Below, piece by piece: positions 26,201-41,200 of a stretch of DNA of 64,000 nt. The notes under the pieces are model-generated. The model worked only from the letters and a program-made list of their open reading frames with translations. It was not told the origin of the DNA and made no database searches. Position numbers and translations under genes: made by a program. Position 1 is the first letter of the stretch. Each line of letters starts with the position of its first letter. The stretch spans positions 26,563 to 90,562 of the forward strand of contig JASANE010029311.1 in assembly GCA_030248225.1 (NCBI GenBank), in the 5' to 3' direction. The DNA comes from Trileptium ribeirensis. Taxonomy: Eukaryota; Nematoda; Enoplea; Enoplida; Thoracostomopsidae.

Positions 26201-29200
26201 AGACATGTCGACGGCTTTTCGTTTTATAATATTTCCATTTATTAAAGATTGTCCTGGGAGCCCTGGCATTATTAAGCTTTTCTGGTTCTGAACTAGCATC
26301 TTTATTAATTTGTTAGTAAATTTGTTACTCTACTCTCAGACAAAACGCAACCAGTTGCCACAAGAATTGACGATATTATTATCATTGTTTGCATTAAATA
26401 GTGCAAAATATTAGTTTTTGCAAAAATCAGTCTCAGCAGTTCGTTGCTGAACGGAAAACGGATAAACAAGCGTGAAAGTGCTTGGGTCATACGACACATT
26501 TTCGAGCCATAGCACATTGTAATAAATAACTAAATAATGTACATTGAAAAGACTGAAAATTTAATCTTGTTTTTTATTTTGACACTTAAAGTTGACAAAG
26601 TATCTGATGTATCTATGTACATAGGTACTGTTTCGGGTATGCAATTTTGCTAAATTTGCTGTAACGCTTAGTAGGGAACCCATAACTAATGTCGTAAATT
26701 TTAGATTCTCGGTTTAGATGTTTAATGGCTCGCATATAGCGAAGCAAATAGGTTTTATATCTCAGTTTTTCTGGTCAAGACTAGTCCAAAAGATAATCGA
26801 TTAAACAAAATTCAGTCGATACTCAACGGAATATTGATCGATTTCGATTATGGCGCAAATAATATAGTATCTCGTAAGCAAGGATGAAACGGAGCGAGCG
26901 TGTTTTAATACATTACAGCTGCCGTTATATGTAATAACCTGTAACAGTTTTTGTGTTTGCTGTATATACCTACATTTATCTTGTATAACGTTTGAAGCCT
27001 TACAATGCCAGTCGGATAGTTGTTAAGCTACGCCACCTATAATGCGCGTTACAAAATAAATAATAATTGCTTATTTGAGGTTCAGAAAACAATGCATGCA
27101 TAAGTAAATAAATGACGGGAGGCGAAATCTTACGGTAAATCGAGTTCGCCAGTGGTCGTCCTTACATTCCTCCAAACATCTTGAAAAAGTGGCAGTTATG
27201 TTGGATTCCATGTGACTGTACAGTCATATTCAAGATACCGAAAAACCTACATAACATAATATATCGGTGTAAATGCCCAAAAACAATGTAATTATAACCA
27301 AATAACTGAAGACAAACTATATATATTCTGGAAATCGAACAGCATTGTTTAGTTTCTATACCAGAGAAGTATGCTTGCACAAATTATCTAGAGATATAAT
27401 ACATAATCTTTTATTTTTCAAACATTTTATGCAAAAATGTAAGTGATAAAACTTCGATCGGCTTCGTCGACGCTCAATTTACTGAAAACCACTGAAAAGG
27501 AATAAAGCATACACGCTGCACTCTAAATAACCAAGCAATCGTTCAGCGTTCAGAAAAACTCTATTTATAAATATATATATATCAAAATTGATGCCCCGTA
27601 TATAATACACAGTCAAACAAAATGAAGACTGATTATATTTAGGAAATCAGGTTCATCCATCCTAAACCTATTTACACCTTTGAAAAGGTACTAAATATTT
27701 GTGTGAATCAGGAGTGTCGAATATTTCATTGAGAACACAAGAGTTAATGCTTAAGATTTGTAGTGTGCTGTCGCTTCTTCTTCGGATACGGATTTGAGCT
27801 AATTCTTATGACATATAATACAGGAATTTGGTCCCCAGGAAACGGGAAAATAACTTTCGGAATTCTATAGACACCTTGTCGGCGAATCGTATTCCGGCCT
27901 ATAGCGGCCCAAAGACTGTTCCTACAAAGAAGTGTTGTTGAGCAAAATTGTAGATATCGATAATCTGATTATCTATAAATTCGAAAGTTAGCCATGAGTG
28001 ATACCGACTGGCAAACAATTCCACGATTTTCTCTCCAGCGTTCTCAGTGGAACCTTAAAGTATTGTACCGCCTGTAAATTTCAGAACCACTAATGTTAAT
28101 CTAAAGAACATCTTTTTTTACCTAAGGTCAATGTAAATTTGTCGCATATTTGCTTTGATTGATGTGTCGTATATGGCTCAAATTTTACGTATACGTTTCT
28201 GGCCTCTCCACACGGCCAAATAGTACTTAGAGCGTTGAACTGGGCGCTCAAGTCTCAATCCGGGGGATACCAGAAATACGTAGTATGGTCCCCGGATTTT
28301 CTCTGATCTTATACTTGCATATTATCATGGCGTCATTTTTGTTTTTGTTGAGTTTGTATTGTATGCCTGTTAAAGACTACTATGGGTTTTATTGTGAACA
28401 GACAAAACACTATTACCGTGCAAGCGATGGTTACACGGAGCCATCGCGGTTTTATCTAAATAATAGTCATTATTATTTAATCACCTGCAACATGTTTTGT
28501 ATTTGACGTATCACCCTAAAACCTCCTGTAACCCGGAAACCTTACAATGATGGGCTTGGGATAACCACCAATGCTCAGAACATTTTGCGTGTTACAAAAC
28601 CATCAATAAAATGTCTGAAGGCGCATAAAACAGCGCATAACCAAAGAAATGACGTCAATTGAAATTCCGTAGGTTAATCGGGTTTGTGCACGGTCGCCTT
28701 TAAATCCCTGAACAAGATTTAAGGTTTGGTACAGTCATGATGGGTTCTATAATGACCACGTCATTATATTCAAAGTGTCGGTAAACCTATACAGTTGGTC
28801 TGTCCATACCCTACCGAAAAGTGTGATAAGGTAGACAGGATAGTACAGACAGACTGTACAGCTATACACTATGGCCCTCAATGGAAACTACACACGCTTC
28901 GCTCGCTTCGTTTCAAAAAAGCTGTGTTAATTTTATCACAACAGTCATTTCAGAGCGTAGTGTATCGTGGCGGAGATTGTGTGTTGCTTGGGTGAAAGCT
29001 TTCAAATTCACTCTGTGTTGGTCATTGGCCATAATTTGGGAACTCGACTTAACTGATATTCACGATCTTGGGTTCATTCGAACCGGCATAGTCGATTTAC
29101 CGTGTACATCCCTGAGCGTTTTTTGATTTGAGGGCTGGTTCTGGGGCCAGAGGTCAAAATGAGGATGCTTTACCCCATTTAGTTCCCTTCACGGAAGCAA

Positions 29201-32200
29201 GGTTATTTTTATTTTTGAATTTTTTCTCTGGTTGGTTTTATTTCATAGTAAAATGATAAATATGCCAATGTTTCTATTTGTTTTTCGATTAAGGCTCTGG
29301 TTTTGGAGCTATGGGGTTTTAGGTATGGTACCCTCGTGGTTCCTCGACCCAAAATCCAAAATTTTTTTTACTTTCTGGGCGGCTGAAAAGTTTCGCTTGG
29401 GGATTTTCCGGGCATGCCAAACTCATTGCCGTTGTTGGTTTTGCTCTGCGACCCATGGTTCTATAGGTAGGGGTGTATGGCGCCTTCATGGAAGCAAGGT
29501 TATTTTTATTTTTGAATTTTTTCTCTGGTTGGTTTTATTTCATAGTAAAATGATAAATATGCCAATGTTTCTATTTGTTTTTCGATTAAGGCTCTGGTTT
29601 TGGAGCTATGGGGTTTTAGGTATGGTACCCTCGTGGTTCCTCGACCCAAAATCCAAAATTTTTTTTTACTTTCTGGGCGGCTGAAAAGTTTCGCTTGGGG
29701 ATTTTCCGGGCATGCCAAACTCATTGCCGTTGTTGGTTTTGCTCTGCGACCCATGGTTCTATAGGTAGGGGTGTATGGCGCCTTCATGGTTCCTCGATTT
29801 AAAATCTCTAATTTTATTGTGACCTCCTTGGAGGCTGATAGCTTGCACGTTTTCGTGCATGGTGAACTTATTGCCGGTAATATCCACATTTAGCATATCG
29901 ACGTATGCTATCGAAGCTGATTGGCTGTGCACGCAAAAGGCGTAAGTGTTCCTATGCTTCACTACGCTCTGCTATCTCGATAGAGTTACTAGTGTTAATA
30001 AGACCATTCTTCATGGTTTCTGAAAATGCCTTAGGAGTGTTCGTAGTCGCTCTATAGTAAGTAAGAATTTACTGCGGGGAAACCATCGAAATCGAGGGTA
30101 AGTCTTGCGAGGAGATGTGTGAATATTGCGCGAATTGATCCCGTTTTCACACCTTATGGGTAGTGTATTAAGCCACGCATAACTAATAAAGCGGATTATT
30201 TAATTTATTAAGTTTCGTTTCGAATCTATATATTTATTAAATTAATGTATAGAGATATTTGTTGATATCGTTAAATGTTTGTTAATTCAGCCATGTTAGC
30301 TGTATTGTAAAGGTTTCAGAAACGATTTGGTAACTGGTAGCAATAATTTTACGATTAGCATTGGAAACCCTGAATATTGCATGTTTCAGATTTAAACGTT
30401 TTGAACATGTAAGGAGCCCTGTGAACCCGTCTTTTTCATAGGATACGATACCTTATGGTTCCGGCACCATGACTGATAATAAAATTTTGTGCACATAGAG
30501 TCGCCAGAAAAGTGTTTTGTTCCCGTAGTAAGTGTTTTGTAATTTTAGATTTAAGAAGACGCCAAGAAGAGTTAGAGCGCCTCGAAGCGATGCGAATGCA
30601 AAGAATGGAAGAAATGTACGTTTAGCTTCTCTTTACCCATTGGGTGTTAATGTCGAAACATTGCCGCTCGGGCTAATTGTTGTACATTGTTGACTAAAGA
30701 ATGCGCAACACATTCGTTGTCCGAAGCCTTGGTACGATATAATATTTTGTTGACCAGAACTGCGCCTGCGCCCAGCAATCTTGCAGCAGCATAGCTGTAT
30801 TCGTAGGTCTCTTGTCCGTGACGACATAATAATTTGATTGCGTGGAATCTTTGTATGTATCTGTGTACGTTTAAAAGACAAAAACTTTTGACCATTGCCA
30901 ATATAATTCCCTGAGCGGAAAAAAACCATATTTTTTATAGTTTTCGGGTCTGAAATTGTTTTTTGGCCAGTGGAGCATAAGCTCGGTTGTGGATATCTTC
31001 TATTTTTTAATGATTTCGTCTCATTTTCTTTATCACAGCTTGTCAAATTTTTTAGTTTAATGTATGGCTTGCCGTTATTTTTCCAAGTTGAAAGTGCAAC
31101 TATTTAGACCAAAATGATTGCTATAAGTTTTATCTTATAAACGTTTTCGGTAGGTATCCTATTTTTTCAAATAGCACCGCAACATGGTAGCTTAACTATC
31201 GTAATGCTAATTTGCTTTCTAAAGTTACCACGAGGGTCGCATTGGTTCGTTTTACGCTTTTTAGACGTGGCTTCCGCGGTGGTCCCGGCCTCACTGGAGA
31301 ATTTGGTACCAGTGGAGGTTTGTATGGAGGCGCGGCGGGAGCAAGTGGTGGTCCCGCGTTTTCAAGCATGGCTGCGAGCGGAGCGGTATCTGGTACTGGT
31401 ATCTCGAGCATGGGAGGATCCTTGGGTCGATCAGGAGCGATGGAAGATAGTGGCGGGTATGGAAGCTACGTAGATCAAATTCAGCTATCTCAGCATGGTA
31501 TCGGCGGTCTTCCGCGTGGGATTGGAAAATCGAGTGGTTTGGGATCAGTTTCTGATCCATTTGCTTCGCAGCAACGAAGACAGCAGCAACAACAGGCGCC
31601 CGAAGTTATTGTCTTGGACGAGGAACAAGACATTAGCGGGGTGAGTGAGATACTGTTTTCTTCATATTGGTTTTGCTGCTAAAAGGTTAACATGAAATGT
31701 TGGCACGAATGAAGCAAGTCTTTGCTTGATGAGTATCGTACCTCTTTTACCTGTGAGTGTTCAGTTAACATACTGCTTTCAACTATTGACAGTTTTGTTT
31801 AATTTCCCTACTTATATTCTTTGTACATCGTCTGTAATTAAATGAATGTTCAAGTACATTGAAACTAGCGCAACAAATATGTTGCGCTTTTTCGCTAATT
31901 TACCGAGGATAAAAATATATCTCAGCGTATTAGGTTTTTTAAGCTAACTTTTGATTATCGCTCTATTAACCTTTTCCACATTTGTGTCATCGTATCATTA
32001 ATGGTTAATCATTGATGCATTAATCGTGTTCGTGGCGGAGCGTGTATTCTCAAGTGCGTTGACATTCGCTCGCTTTGTTAGGTTCCTTAAGTAAACGAGC
32101 AACAGCCCATAGATATCATAGAGGCTAACCTATGGGGTCTCTCGACTAATCCCGATGTATTTTGACCCGATGGTGTAGCAAATTTTTGTTGATTTCGGTT

Positions 32201-35200
32201 TTTTGATGTTGCTTTTCCTTGGCAGCGAAATTTAGCGCAGTCCCCTCTAAACTCGTGCCCACGTTGACGATACCGATCTCGTATTAACGAGAATGGGGTG
32301 AATCTTTGTTGTGTAGCCTACGTGGTCCTAGGGGTGTTTAGTCCCACAGTAGATTACACACAATCTAACTGCACGTTACTACACGATACTCCAATGCGAG
32401 CACCAAGGGATATTTACTTTATGAGCTTATTCTTAAGGCCATAATTTGTAGCGCTTATAATGAAGACAGTTTATTTCCACACTACAACAAATTAAAAACT
32501 TTACACACAATAAACACATAAACGGCTGAACCGACCCACCCTGATTGCGCAGCTTCTGAGGCCCTGATCTAACTGCGCAACCGCTTAAATAAACTTTTCT
32601 AAACCCTATTTCTTGGAACTCAAAAGAAACCTAGTTCTGAAATCTCTCTAAGATGTTAATTTTTAATATAATGGTTGCCACCTGGTTGTGAATTCTTAGA
32701 ATTGTAAAATTCGCTCTCTAACATAAATTTTAATTTTTGCGTTAGAGAACCCCTTTTTATGAAATTCTTGGAATCCCTAACTCATAACAAATTTTGGAAA
32801 ATCCAGCAGAAATACACTCACATTTCCGCTAATGTAAGTGTAATAGTTAAGGCACCAGGTGGCTACACTCAAATCCGATAGGTACCTACACTATAGCCCT
32901 GGCACACAAATTTTACAATTTTATATTATTTTAAACTCTCCAAAAGTTATAATTTTTAAGAATTAATAAAATTCTTATTACCAGAAAGGGCCGAGGGATG
33001 AGGTCCGTAACTCCTTATCGGGTGAGCCAAATGGTGCCAAATTTGGTATGTATAATCTACAACGTGCCCTATGGCATTTGGCATCAAAATCCGCATATGC
33101 CCAAATCATCCCCCCTGACCAGATCTTCATGTCTAGCGTGGTTTATATCGCACTTATAAACCTCACACAAATATACAGGAAATCTCCAAGATTTCAACAA
33201 CAAAATATTTTAGTGATTTTATACATACGCCACACGTCACACATACGAAGCAGCCAATAGTTACACTACAGTAGATATTTTGTTCATACAGCAATAAACA
33301 ACAACATACATACAGGTTGTTTATGATACAGACATCAAATAACATACACAATACTATGCATACATATACATTACATATACGATACATAAACTAGTAAACA
33401 ACTATAGATGATGCAAACATTACATTTTCCCACCATAAAATGATTTTCACAGTAGTTCATCACATGATGGAATTTGTTTGCCAGAGCATGCATCGCTACA
33501 TTACCCCCTCTGTCACATTAGATTTGTCCTCAAATTTCAAAATTTTGTTAATGCGCCATTATCTACATAGTATACAACAATCAATCAAATGAAACCATTC
33601 ACTTAAGATTCAATAAACGCAATCATTCAAGGCAATCATTCATTGTCCGCCAGTCATTAATATCAGCTAGGGTCTTCTTTTGACGAGATAGTTTTTTGTA
33701 ACCATTGTGTTTAGTTCATCACGTCGACATCAATTAAAGCACCACACTATTTATTATCCAACACCGTCACACTGCACCACCCAAATACGAAATCGTCGTT
33801 ATAAGAGACTCTACCTTCCAAATAGATATACCGTGGTACAACATACACACGCAGTACTTGAACGAACCACCGTAAATACGAAAATATTCTTTCGGGATAT
33901 GATGTGACGTAGATACTGGCCAATTTGATAGAGACCGGAGGAAAAGCAATATATTTGGCCAACAATTACGTTTGCAGATATTCGATTGTTCGACGGAAAG
34001 TGCAATCACCATTCACAGACAACCATCATTCGTACACCATACAACAGCGTGTTACGAATTTGCATTTCACGATCAGTGTAACATAGAACACACAAACAAA
34101 AATACACACTAAAAATATATATAATAAAATGATACTTTGCGTACTAATTTACAATACTGCCATAAACGGAACATCCAATACCGTTCACATTAAACTGTCT
34201 ACAACATCAACCTAAACTAGGAGACACTAAATTTATAAAATAAATCGAGATCAAAATTCAGCTTTTAAATGATCTTTTATATTACAAATCTCATGTGAAA
34301 GATTCAGTGATTACTAAAAATTTGTCACATTTGCCTTGATACCAATTTTACAAGTTAATGTGTAGGTTTCACAGGCATGATCCTGAACCCTAAAACTAAA
34401 AATGCTATTTTTAGCTAACGGCCTGCTCAGAACTAATTTTACGGCAATTTTACTTGACTTAATTATGACCGAATCAATTTGTATATTTTCAATGTTTGAC
34501 AAACTCAATCCGGAACCAGGGATCGAACCTAGCACATGCGTTGAAAGTTGTTCTCGAAAAACACTGAGCTACCTGGAAGACGTTGCTCGGTTCCTTAAGA
34601 AGCCTCACACTTAAACAATTTTGTTAAAGTTAAATTTAGGCTATCTCTGAATTATTTATCTCAGCAACAAAAAAAACAAAAACATCTGTCATTACAGAGG
34701 CCGCTTACAAAAATAAATCTGTCATGTTCCCGGGCGGTTCTATTAGCAACGATTTCCCATCCATACTACTGCCATACATGGTTTATTATTTGCATAAAAA
34801 TGCTATATACAGATATCTGGCTAGTCCAAAGTGAGGGAGCGGCATTTTTGGCAACACGGATTCGGGTACCCCCGGCTCAAAGCTCAATGCTCACAAAAAT
34901 AAACGTCTAAACGCGACACATTCCGGCAAAAAAAATTGTACTCCCGGCAAAATCCTGCAACACCTCGGCAGGTGAACCGGGACCCCCAAGGCTCAGGCTC
35001 CCGGCTATAATTTCCCAGGTTTGGACTAGCCAGGATATACTTCATACATATGCAATGCATACCTATAACATACAATGTATAGATATACGTACATATATAT
35101 TCACATAAACATATACGCAATTCATTTATATATACGTACATACATGTACAATTACGCATAAATATGTTTTTCAATATTATATATATTGCACCAGTTGTTG

Positions 35201-38200
35201 TTTTTGTGTGTCTAAAAACTTTTCTATTTTCATCTTTTTTTAAAATCATAATCTGCAGCATTGTATATTTTTATGTTCACGGTAGTGCTGCAACATAATC
35301 AAATAGAAAAGCATGCCAACAGCAACGAAGCACAACGAATAGACTAAACAACTTTTTACGCTCTAGCAAGGCTAACCAATTTAAATTGCATTAATTTATA
35401 TTTATTGCTTATACGCATATTTATATACATATACGATATAAATTATATTTTTATCGCCAGCGTGAACAGCGGTGGGCTCGTAGGGACATAAAATCCCCTG
35501 CGGGCTCATTTTAATATACATGCCGGGACACACAGGGACACTGCACCCCCTGTGTGTCACCTTATATATATGTAAACGGCACACAGGGACATTACACCCC
35601 CTGTGTGTCAAATTTTTTTACAATTTAGCGGCGCATACGAAACTTAAAACCCTCGTATGTCGTCGAGACGAAAAGGGACAACACAGACTCGCGAACAACG
35701 GACGATCCACAAGGACATAAATTCTCCTTGTGGATCAACCTATGGTACCCAGAAGCGCGCGAGGTGCAGGACCGTTGGGTTTCCATTGTAAGGCTAAGTA
35801 AAAATACCGCAACTTCCTTGAGCTGAGTTTTAAAATGAGCTAGAAAATTTCACATGATAGTGCAAAGGCACAAAACACCAAAAATGCATACACAAGTGTG
35901 ATTTGGTAAAACGACATATTTAGGGTTCACGCGAGAAAACCCTTTTTGACCAATTTTACACGGGATTACGCCCCTGAGAAAACGCAAACACCCAAGCAAA
36001 GTCGAACTGGATGGCCACTAAACCGGAGCCCAGTTCGCAAACAAATTGTTTATAAAGTACACATATTTTAAGAAATAGGTACAGGGTTTGAGAACCTATC
36101 CAAAATTTTATATTTTTTACCCTTGAGCACAAGATGCATTGCATACAAGCGGCTAGATGGCCATTAAACCGGAGCCTAGCCGAAGACAGACGGTATTTAT
36201 GTACTAAAGAACACGTATCTAAAGGACACGCTAGCAGAACATTGAGTCTGTCTTTTGTTTTTGAGTGAGTGGTCCAACACGTGCACAAAACCAATTTAAG
36301 GATGACCAACCGACCCCGTTGCTCACACCCCGCCTTGGTTGAAACTGCCTACCAGGGACGCAGTCGACAGTGCATCCTCACTGTTGTGTGACCTCAGGTA
36401 CACGGCTGATTTTCATCACCTGGTTAGTGCAGGGGACATGAAACGTTTTCCGTGAGCAACTTGAGCTTAAAACTGAGCAAGCCCCCTCTATTCATACCAA
36501 TAAGGACTAGTACACACATTCAATTGTGAAATAGTAAAGTCTTTTTTAATGAAACAAAAACCATGCAATTTGTCAACCTCAAGATTAAATTTTAATATTG
36601 GATGTGTGGATTAGCTCCTTCCTCTAGGTTTATGAAATTCTGTTTTCAAATTTTGGGGAACTTTGATTTTCAAAATTTCAGCAATTTTTAATCAAGCACA
36701 TGTTTTTTTAAGTATCAACAAGATCACCAATTTTTCAAAGGATTTTTCTTTAGTTATGCTTCGCATAAGTAATTGTTTGGCGATAATAATTGATGCCTTA
36801 TTTTTTTACGAAGCAGCGAATTACATAAAATACCTCAGATTGACGTTGACGAAACACAAAAACATTTTTTGGAAATAAAATACATCGCTCCGTATTTTTC
36901 CTGTAAACTCGTTTTGAAAATCCCCATAAAGTCAGAGTAGTTTTATTTAGTGTTTGAAAAACAACTTTTAATTTTGTTCGCAACATTTTTACATAATGAG
37001 GTAATTGTACCGATATTCATGCATTGCCTGGGTACTAGCCATAAAAGCTATATTTTTAAATAAGTAAACAAATTCATTACTCACCTAAGTTGAGCTTACT
37101 CCCATAATACTTTTTGTTCCAACTTCCATTAATTGTTGCCATTGATCATTGCCATGTGTAATGCACCAACGGAATATTTTTGTAGTCTGGACCGGAGACC
37201 ATAATCACAATTTTTTAACCCCCTAAAAACCTGGAAACATCAAACTGAGAAGCAACGCTTCTCTATAAACAATTGCTTCTCATTCAACACAAAATTTATG
37301 ATTAAACTTTTTTGTCTATCGGATTATTAAATTTTTTTTGACATCATCATAACCAGAAATGTACACCGAGTTTAAATAAGTTGTTACCAGTACACAGCAA
37401 ATTTTTGTAGCATTGTATATTAGAGGCGTGTTCTTTTTTAAAGGTGTCACAAATAAAGAAAGCTCAGCACTTTTTATGTACTCATTAGTTTCATTAAGAA
37501 AATCTTTATTTCTCTTGACTCCAAAAAAACATTTTTTACTTACGGCGAAACAATTATTGCATGCAGCTGGTAAAGTGAATAATACTTATTCTTTCGTATA
37601 GTACATTTCTCCAAAATTCTCATAGATTTTTTATATGGCCTGTCATTGGCACCGATTTAGAACCTGTAAATGTCTAAATTGTTCAATTTTTCGAGTTAAA
37701 GATACAGGTACGATGCGATTAATTATAAGCGACTAAATTTGTTCTCAGTTTATATTATTCTGCCTTTTAAAATATTGATGTCTTAATGGGCCCTTCGATT
37801 GAACTACATATTAAACAGAATTTTTCTCTTAGAAACAATGCCCCAGTATTTGAAAACTCTAGTACATTGAGCAATCAAAATATCAACAGTATTTTTCGCT
37901 TAATCCCAAGCAATATTAGTTTAAAGTTATTTTCAGAGATCCAGATTTTTAAAAATTCTTTTAAACAGTCTATTAAGGAACCCCAGGTCATAATTGATTT
38001 CGAAATAGCACTTTCCCGGCATTCTGAAGACGCTAATCGGTCATTTATCACCGAAATTAAAATACAGTTTTTATAAAAAATCCCATAAAATCACGAAAAA
38101 CGGATACATGAAAACTGAAAAATTCATTGGCCAATAAAAATTACCTCTGTATGGAGTAAAATATTTATGTTATATCCCCCAAGAATGGACTTATGAAACC

Positions 38201-41200
38201 AACTAGACTGACTTCGATTTTTCTTTTCGAATTTCGCACAAATTTTCCAATATTTTGTAAACAGTTTGAACCTTGAAAGTGAATCTGACAAGAAGCACTT
38301 TTAGAAATTACAATATCGGTGGACAAATTTTTTAAATTTTTATTACCAAAAACATCTCGTTTTATGGAATCCCGTTTTAATAACAGTGTAATAAATACCA
38401 ACTTACATGATCGTGGTGTTACCCTTCGTATATTGCCACAGTTACAAAATTTCTTTTTCACCGATAAAGAATGTGAATGTTGAGCACAATCCTCGCTTGG
38501 CAAACCATAAATGACGTTTCCGTTCAGAGTAATTAGACCCACAATATACCATGAGATTACATAACATTGCGTATCCTGACACGCGTCTCGACTTCGATGG
38601 ATCTGGATGACCTTGACAACAACGTAAATTTCTAAAAGCCTAGAAAGGAATCGCACATATACAATAACATCATACAACAGCCCATTAACATATATTTTTA
38701 CACATGCACACCTAAATTGAACACCTTCATTGCTATGCATCGGTTCATTTTCATAGTCAATTCCTTTCATATTGACTAAACCAAAATCCTTAAAATTTGT
38801 GGTCAAATTTTCATTCCCGTTTAGGCTAGAAACATTTTTGTGTTTTTCTATAAATACCATTTTTGAACACCTAATTGAATCACCCCTCAGATCCAAAATA
38901 ATAGACGCACAGATAACCAGCGGCCGTTTTCTTACCGTTGTGTTCATCTGTATCTCGCTTTGCATAACTTCGTCCAAAAACGTCCCTTTAGGTTCACATC
39001 TTTTGAACACACTTATCTCAGCGTTACCAAACTGTCTTGCTCCATATGTTTGGATTGGTTGATGACGTTTCCGTTTATCACATAAATTCCATTCGGCATT
39101 TAGACTTTCGCATCTGAAATCTGTCTTAGAACCCCATCGGGTTCCCACATTTCTATTCATACAGGACATAGTATTTGTAGATAAATTTTCAGTACTACTT
39201 AGCATATCTACTGATTTAAATTTTTTGTTACACAATCTAGAATTCGAAATTTTCAAATAAACAGCAGATTTGTCAGTGCAGTCAAAATTTTCAGTCGAGT
39301 TCAACGGCTCATTGTTTAAACTAATTTTGTGTGATTCACTACCAATGACTTTTAAGTTTGGTGCAAACAGTTCTGTCTCCGTTGAACATACAAAATTTTC
39401 AATACACTCTTGCTTACGAGCCTCAGTTATAGCAGTTCGAAATGACCCAGGCCTGGCAGATAACACAAATCGCCGAATCGTTTTGTTTAATCCGCACATA
39501 AAATTTTCTAAAGCAATTATGTCCCTAGTTTCTTTGGAGAATGTAGGATAAGCTTTCGTAACCAAATATTCAATATCTTTTGCATAAGTTTCAGCTGACT
39601 CATTAAATCTTTGCGACCTCTCTTTAAATTGTGCCCCATAATTATATATGACATACTTCGGTACAAAAGTTTCAACCAAACAGTTTTTCAATAAATCATA
39701 ATTTTTCTTTGTTTCACCAGAGATGCATTCCCATTTCCGAGCAGCTTCGCTCCGCAAAAAGGCTGGTAGTATACGAGCAATCTCATCTTTTGACCACTCA
39801 TTAGCAAATGAAATACATTCAAAAATACCTATCCATTCCTCAAAATCATCTCCAAAGTTTCCATAATAAAGAGGAATATCGTCAGCTTCAAAAATATTAG
39901 GTTCTCTTTGGCCTACCCCTCTATTTGGATCAAGATTCATTGTTGTTTTCAGTACACATCCAATCGCATGAAAAAAACTGAAACACGTTGGGCTACCCCC
40001 AAATTTTTTTATAATTCTCTAATGTTATTTCTAATCGGAGACAATATAACCAACAGAAGTTTATCCCTGTTCGTAGTTCCCACTTAGTTCGAGACTCCAG
40101 GCTTGCGGCACCAAAATGTAGCCTACGTGGTCCTAGGGGTGTTTAGTCCCACCGTAGATTACACACAATCTAACTGCACGTTACTACACGATACTCCAAT
40201 GCGAGCACCAAGGGATATTTACTTTATGAGCTTATTCTTAAGGCCTTAATTTGTAGCGCTTATAATGAAGACAGTTTATTTCCACACTACAACAAATTAA
40301 AAACTTTACACACAATAAACACATAAACGGCTGAACCGACTCACCCTGATTGCGCAGCTTCTGAGGCCGACTGAGGCCCTGATCTAACTGCGCAACCGCT
40401 TAAATAAACTTTTCTAAACCCTATTTCTTGGAACTCAAAAGAAACCTAGTTCTGAAATCTCTCTAAGATGTTAATTTTTAATATAATGGTTGCCAACATG
40501 GTTGTGAATTCTTAGATTTGTAAAATTCGCTCTCTAACATAAATTTTAATTTTTGCGTTAGAGAACCCCTTTTTATGAAATTCTTGGAATCCGTAAGTCA
40601 TAACAAATTTTGGAAAATCCAGCAGAAATACACTCACATTTCCGCTAATGTAAGTGTAATAGTTAAGTCACCAGGTGGCTACACTCAAATCCGATAGGTA
40701 CCTAAACTATAGCCCTGGCACACAAATTTTACAATTTTATATTATTTTAAACTCTCCTAAAGTTATAATTTTTAAGAATTAATAAAATTCTTATTACCAG
40801 AAAGGGCCGAGGGGATGAGGTCCGTAACTCCTTAACGGGTGAGCCAAATGATGCCAAATTTGGTATGTATAATCTACAACGTGCCCTATGGCATTTGGCA
40901 TCAAATCCGCATATGCCCAAATCATCCCCCCCTGACCAGATCTTCATGTCTAGCGTGGTTTATATCGCACTTATAAACCTCACACAAATATACAGGAAAT
41001 CTCTAAGATTTCAACAACAAAATATTTTAGTGATTTTATACATACGCCACACGTCACACATACGAAGCAGCCAACAGTTACGCTACAGTAGATATTTTGT
41101 TCATACAGCAATAAACAACAACATACATACAGGTTGTTTATGATACAGACATCAAATAACATACACAATACTATACATACATATACAATACATATATGAT

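Noticed and set aside
28200..28290. Possible tRNA gene (TTAGAGCGTTGAACTGGGCG)
   Set aside because: Looks like a tRNA-derived block but a closed cloverleaf with a proper B box could not be drawn; at most a SINE fragment.
33048..33387. Open frames in the LTR, repeated at 40865-41204
   Set aside because: Duplicate because the LTRs are duplicates; no coding evidence.
35402..35611. - strand open frame with a repeated THRGC-VPVC peptide
   Set aside because: The peptide repeat is explained by the hairpin array; the frame is short and has no other support.
35473..35736. Regular spacing of short repeats reminiscent of a CRISPR array
   Set aside because: The repeated part is a hairpin with changing sequence, the linkers are AT-rich and not unique spacers, and the context is a eukaryotic retroelement.
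37786..38076. 96-residue + strand open frame in the LTR element
   Set aside because: Antisense to the element, AT-rich, no family features.
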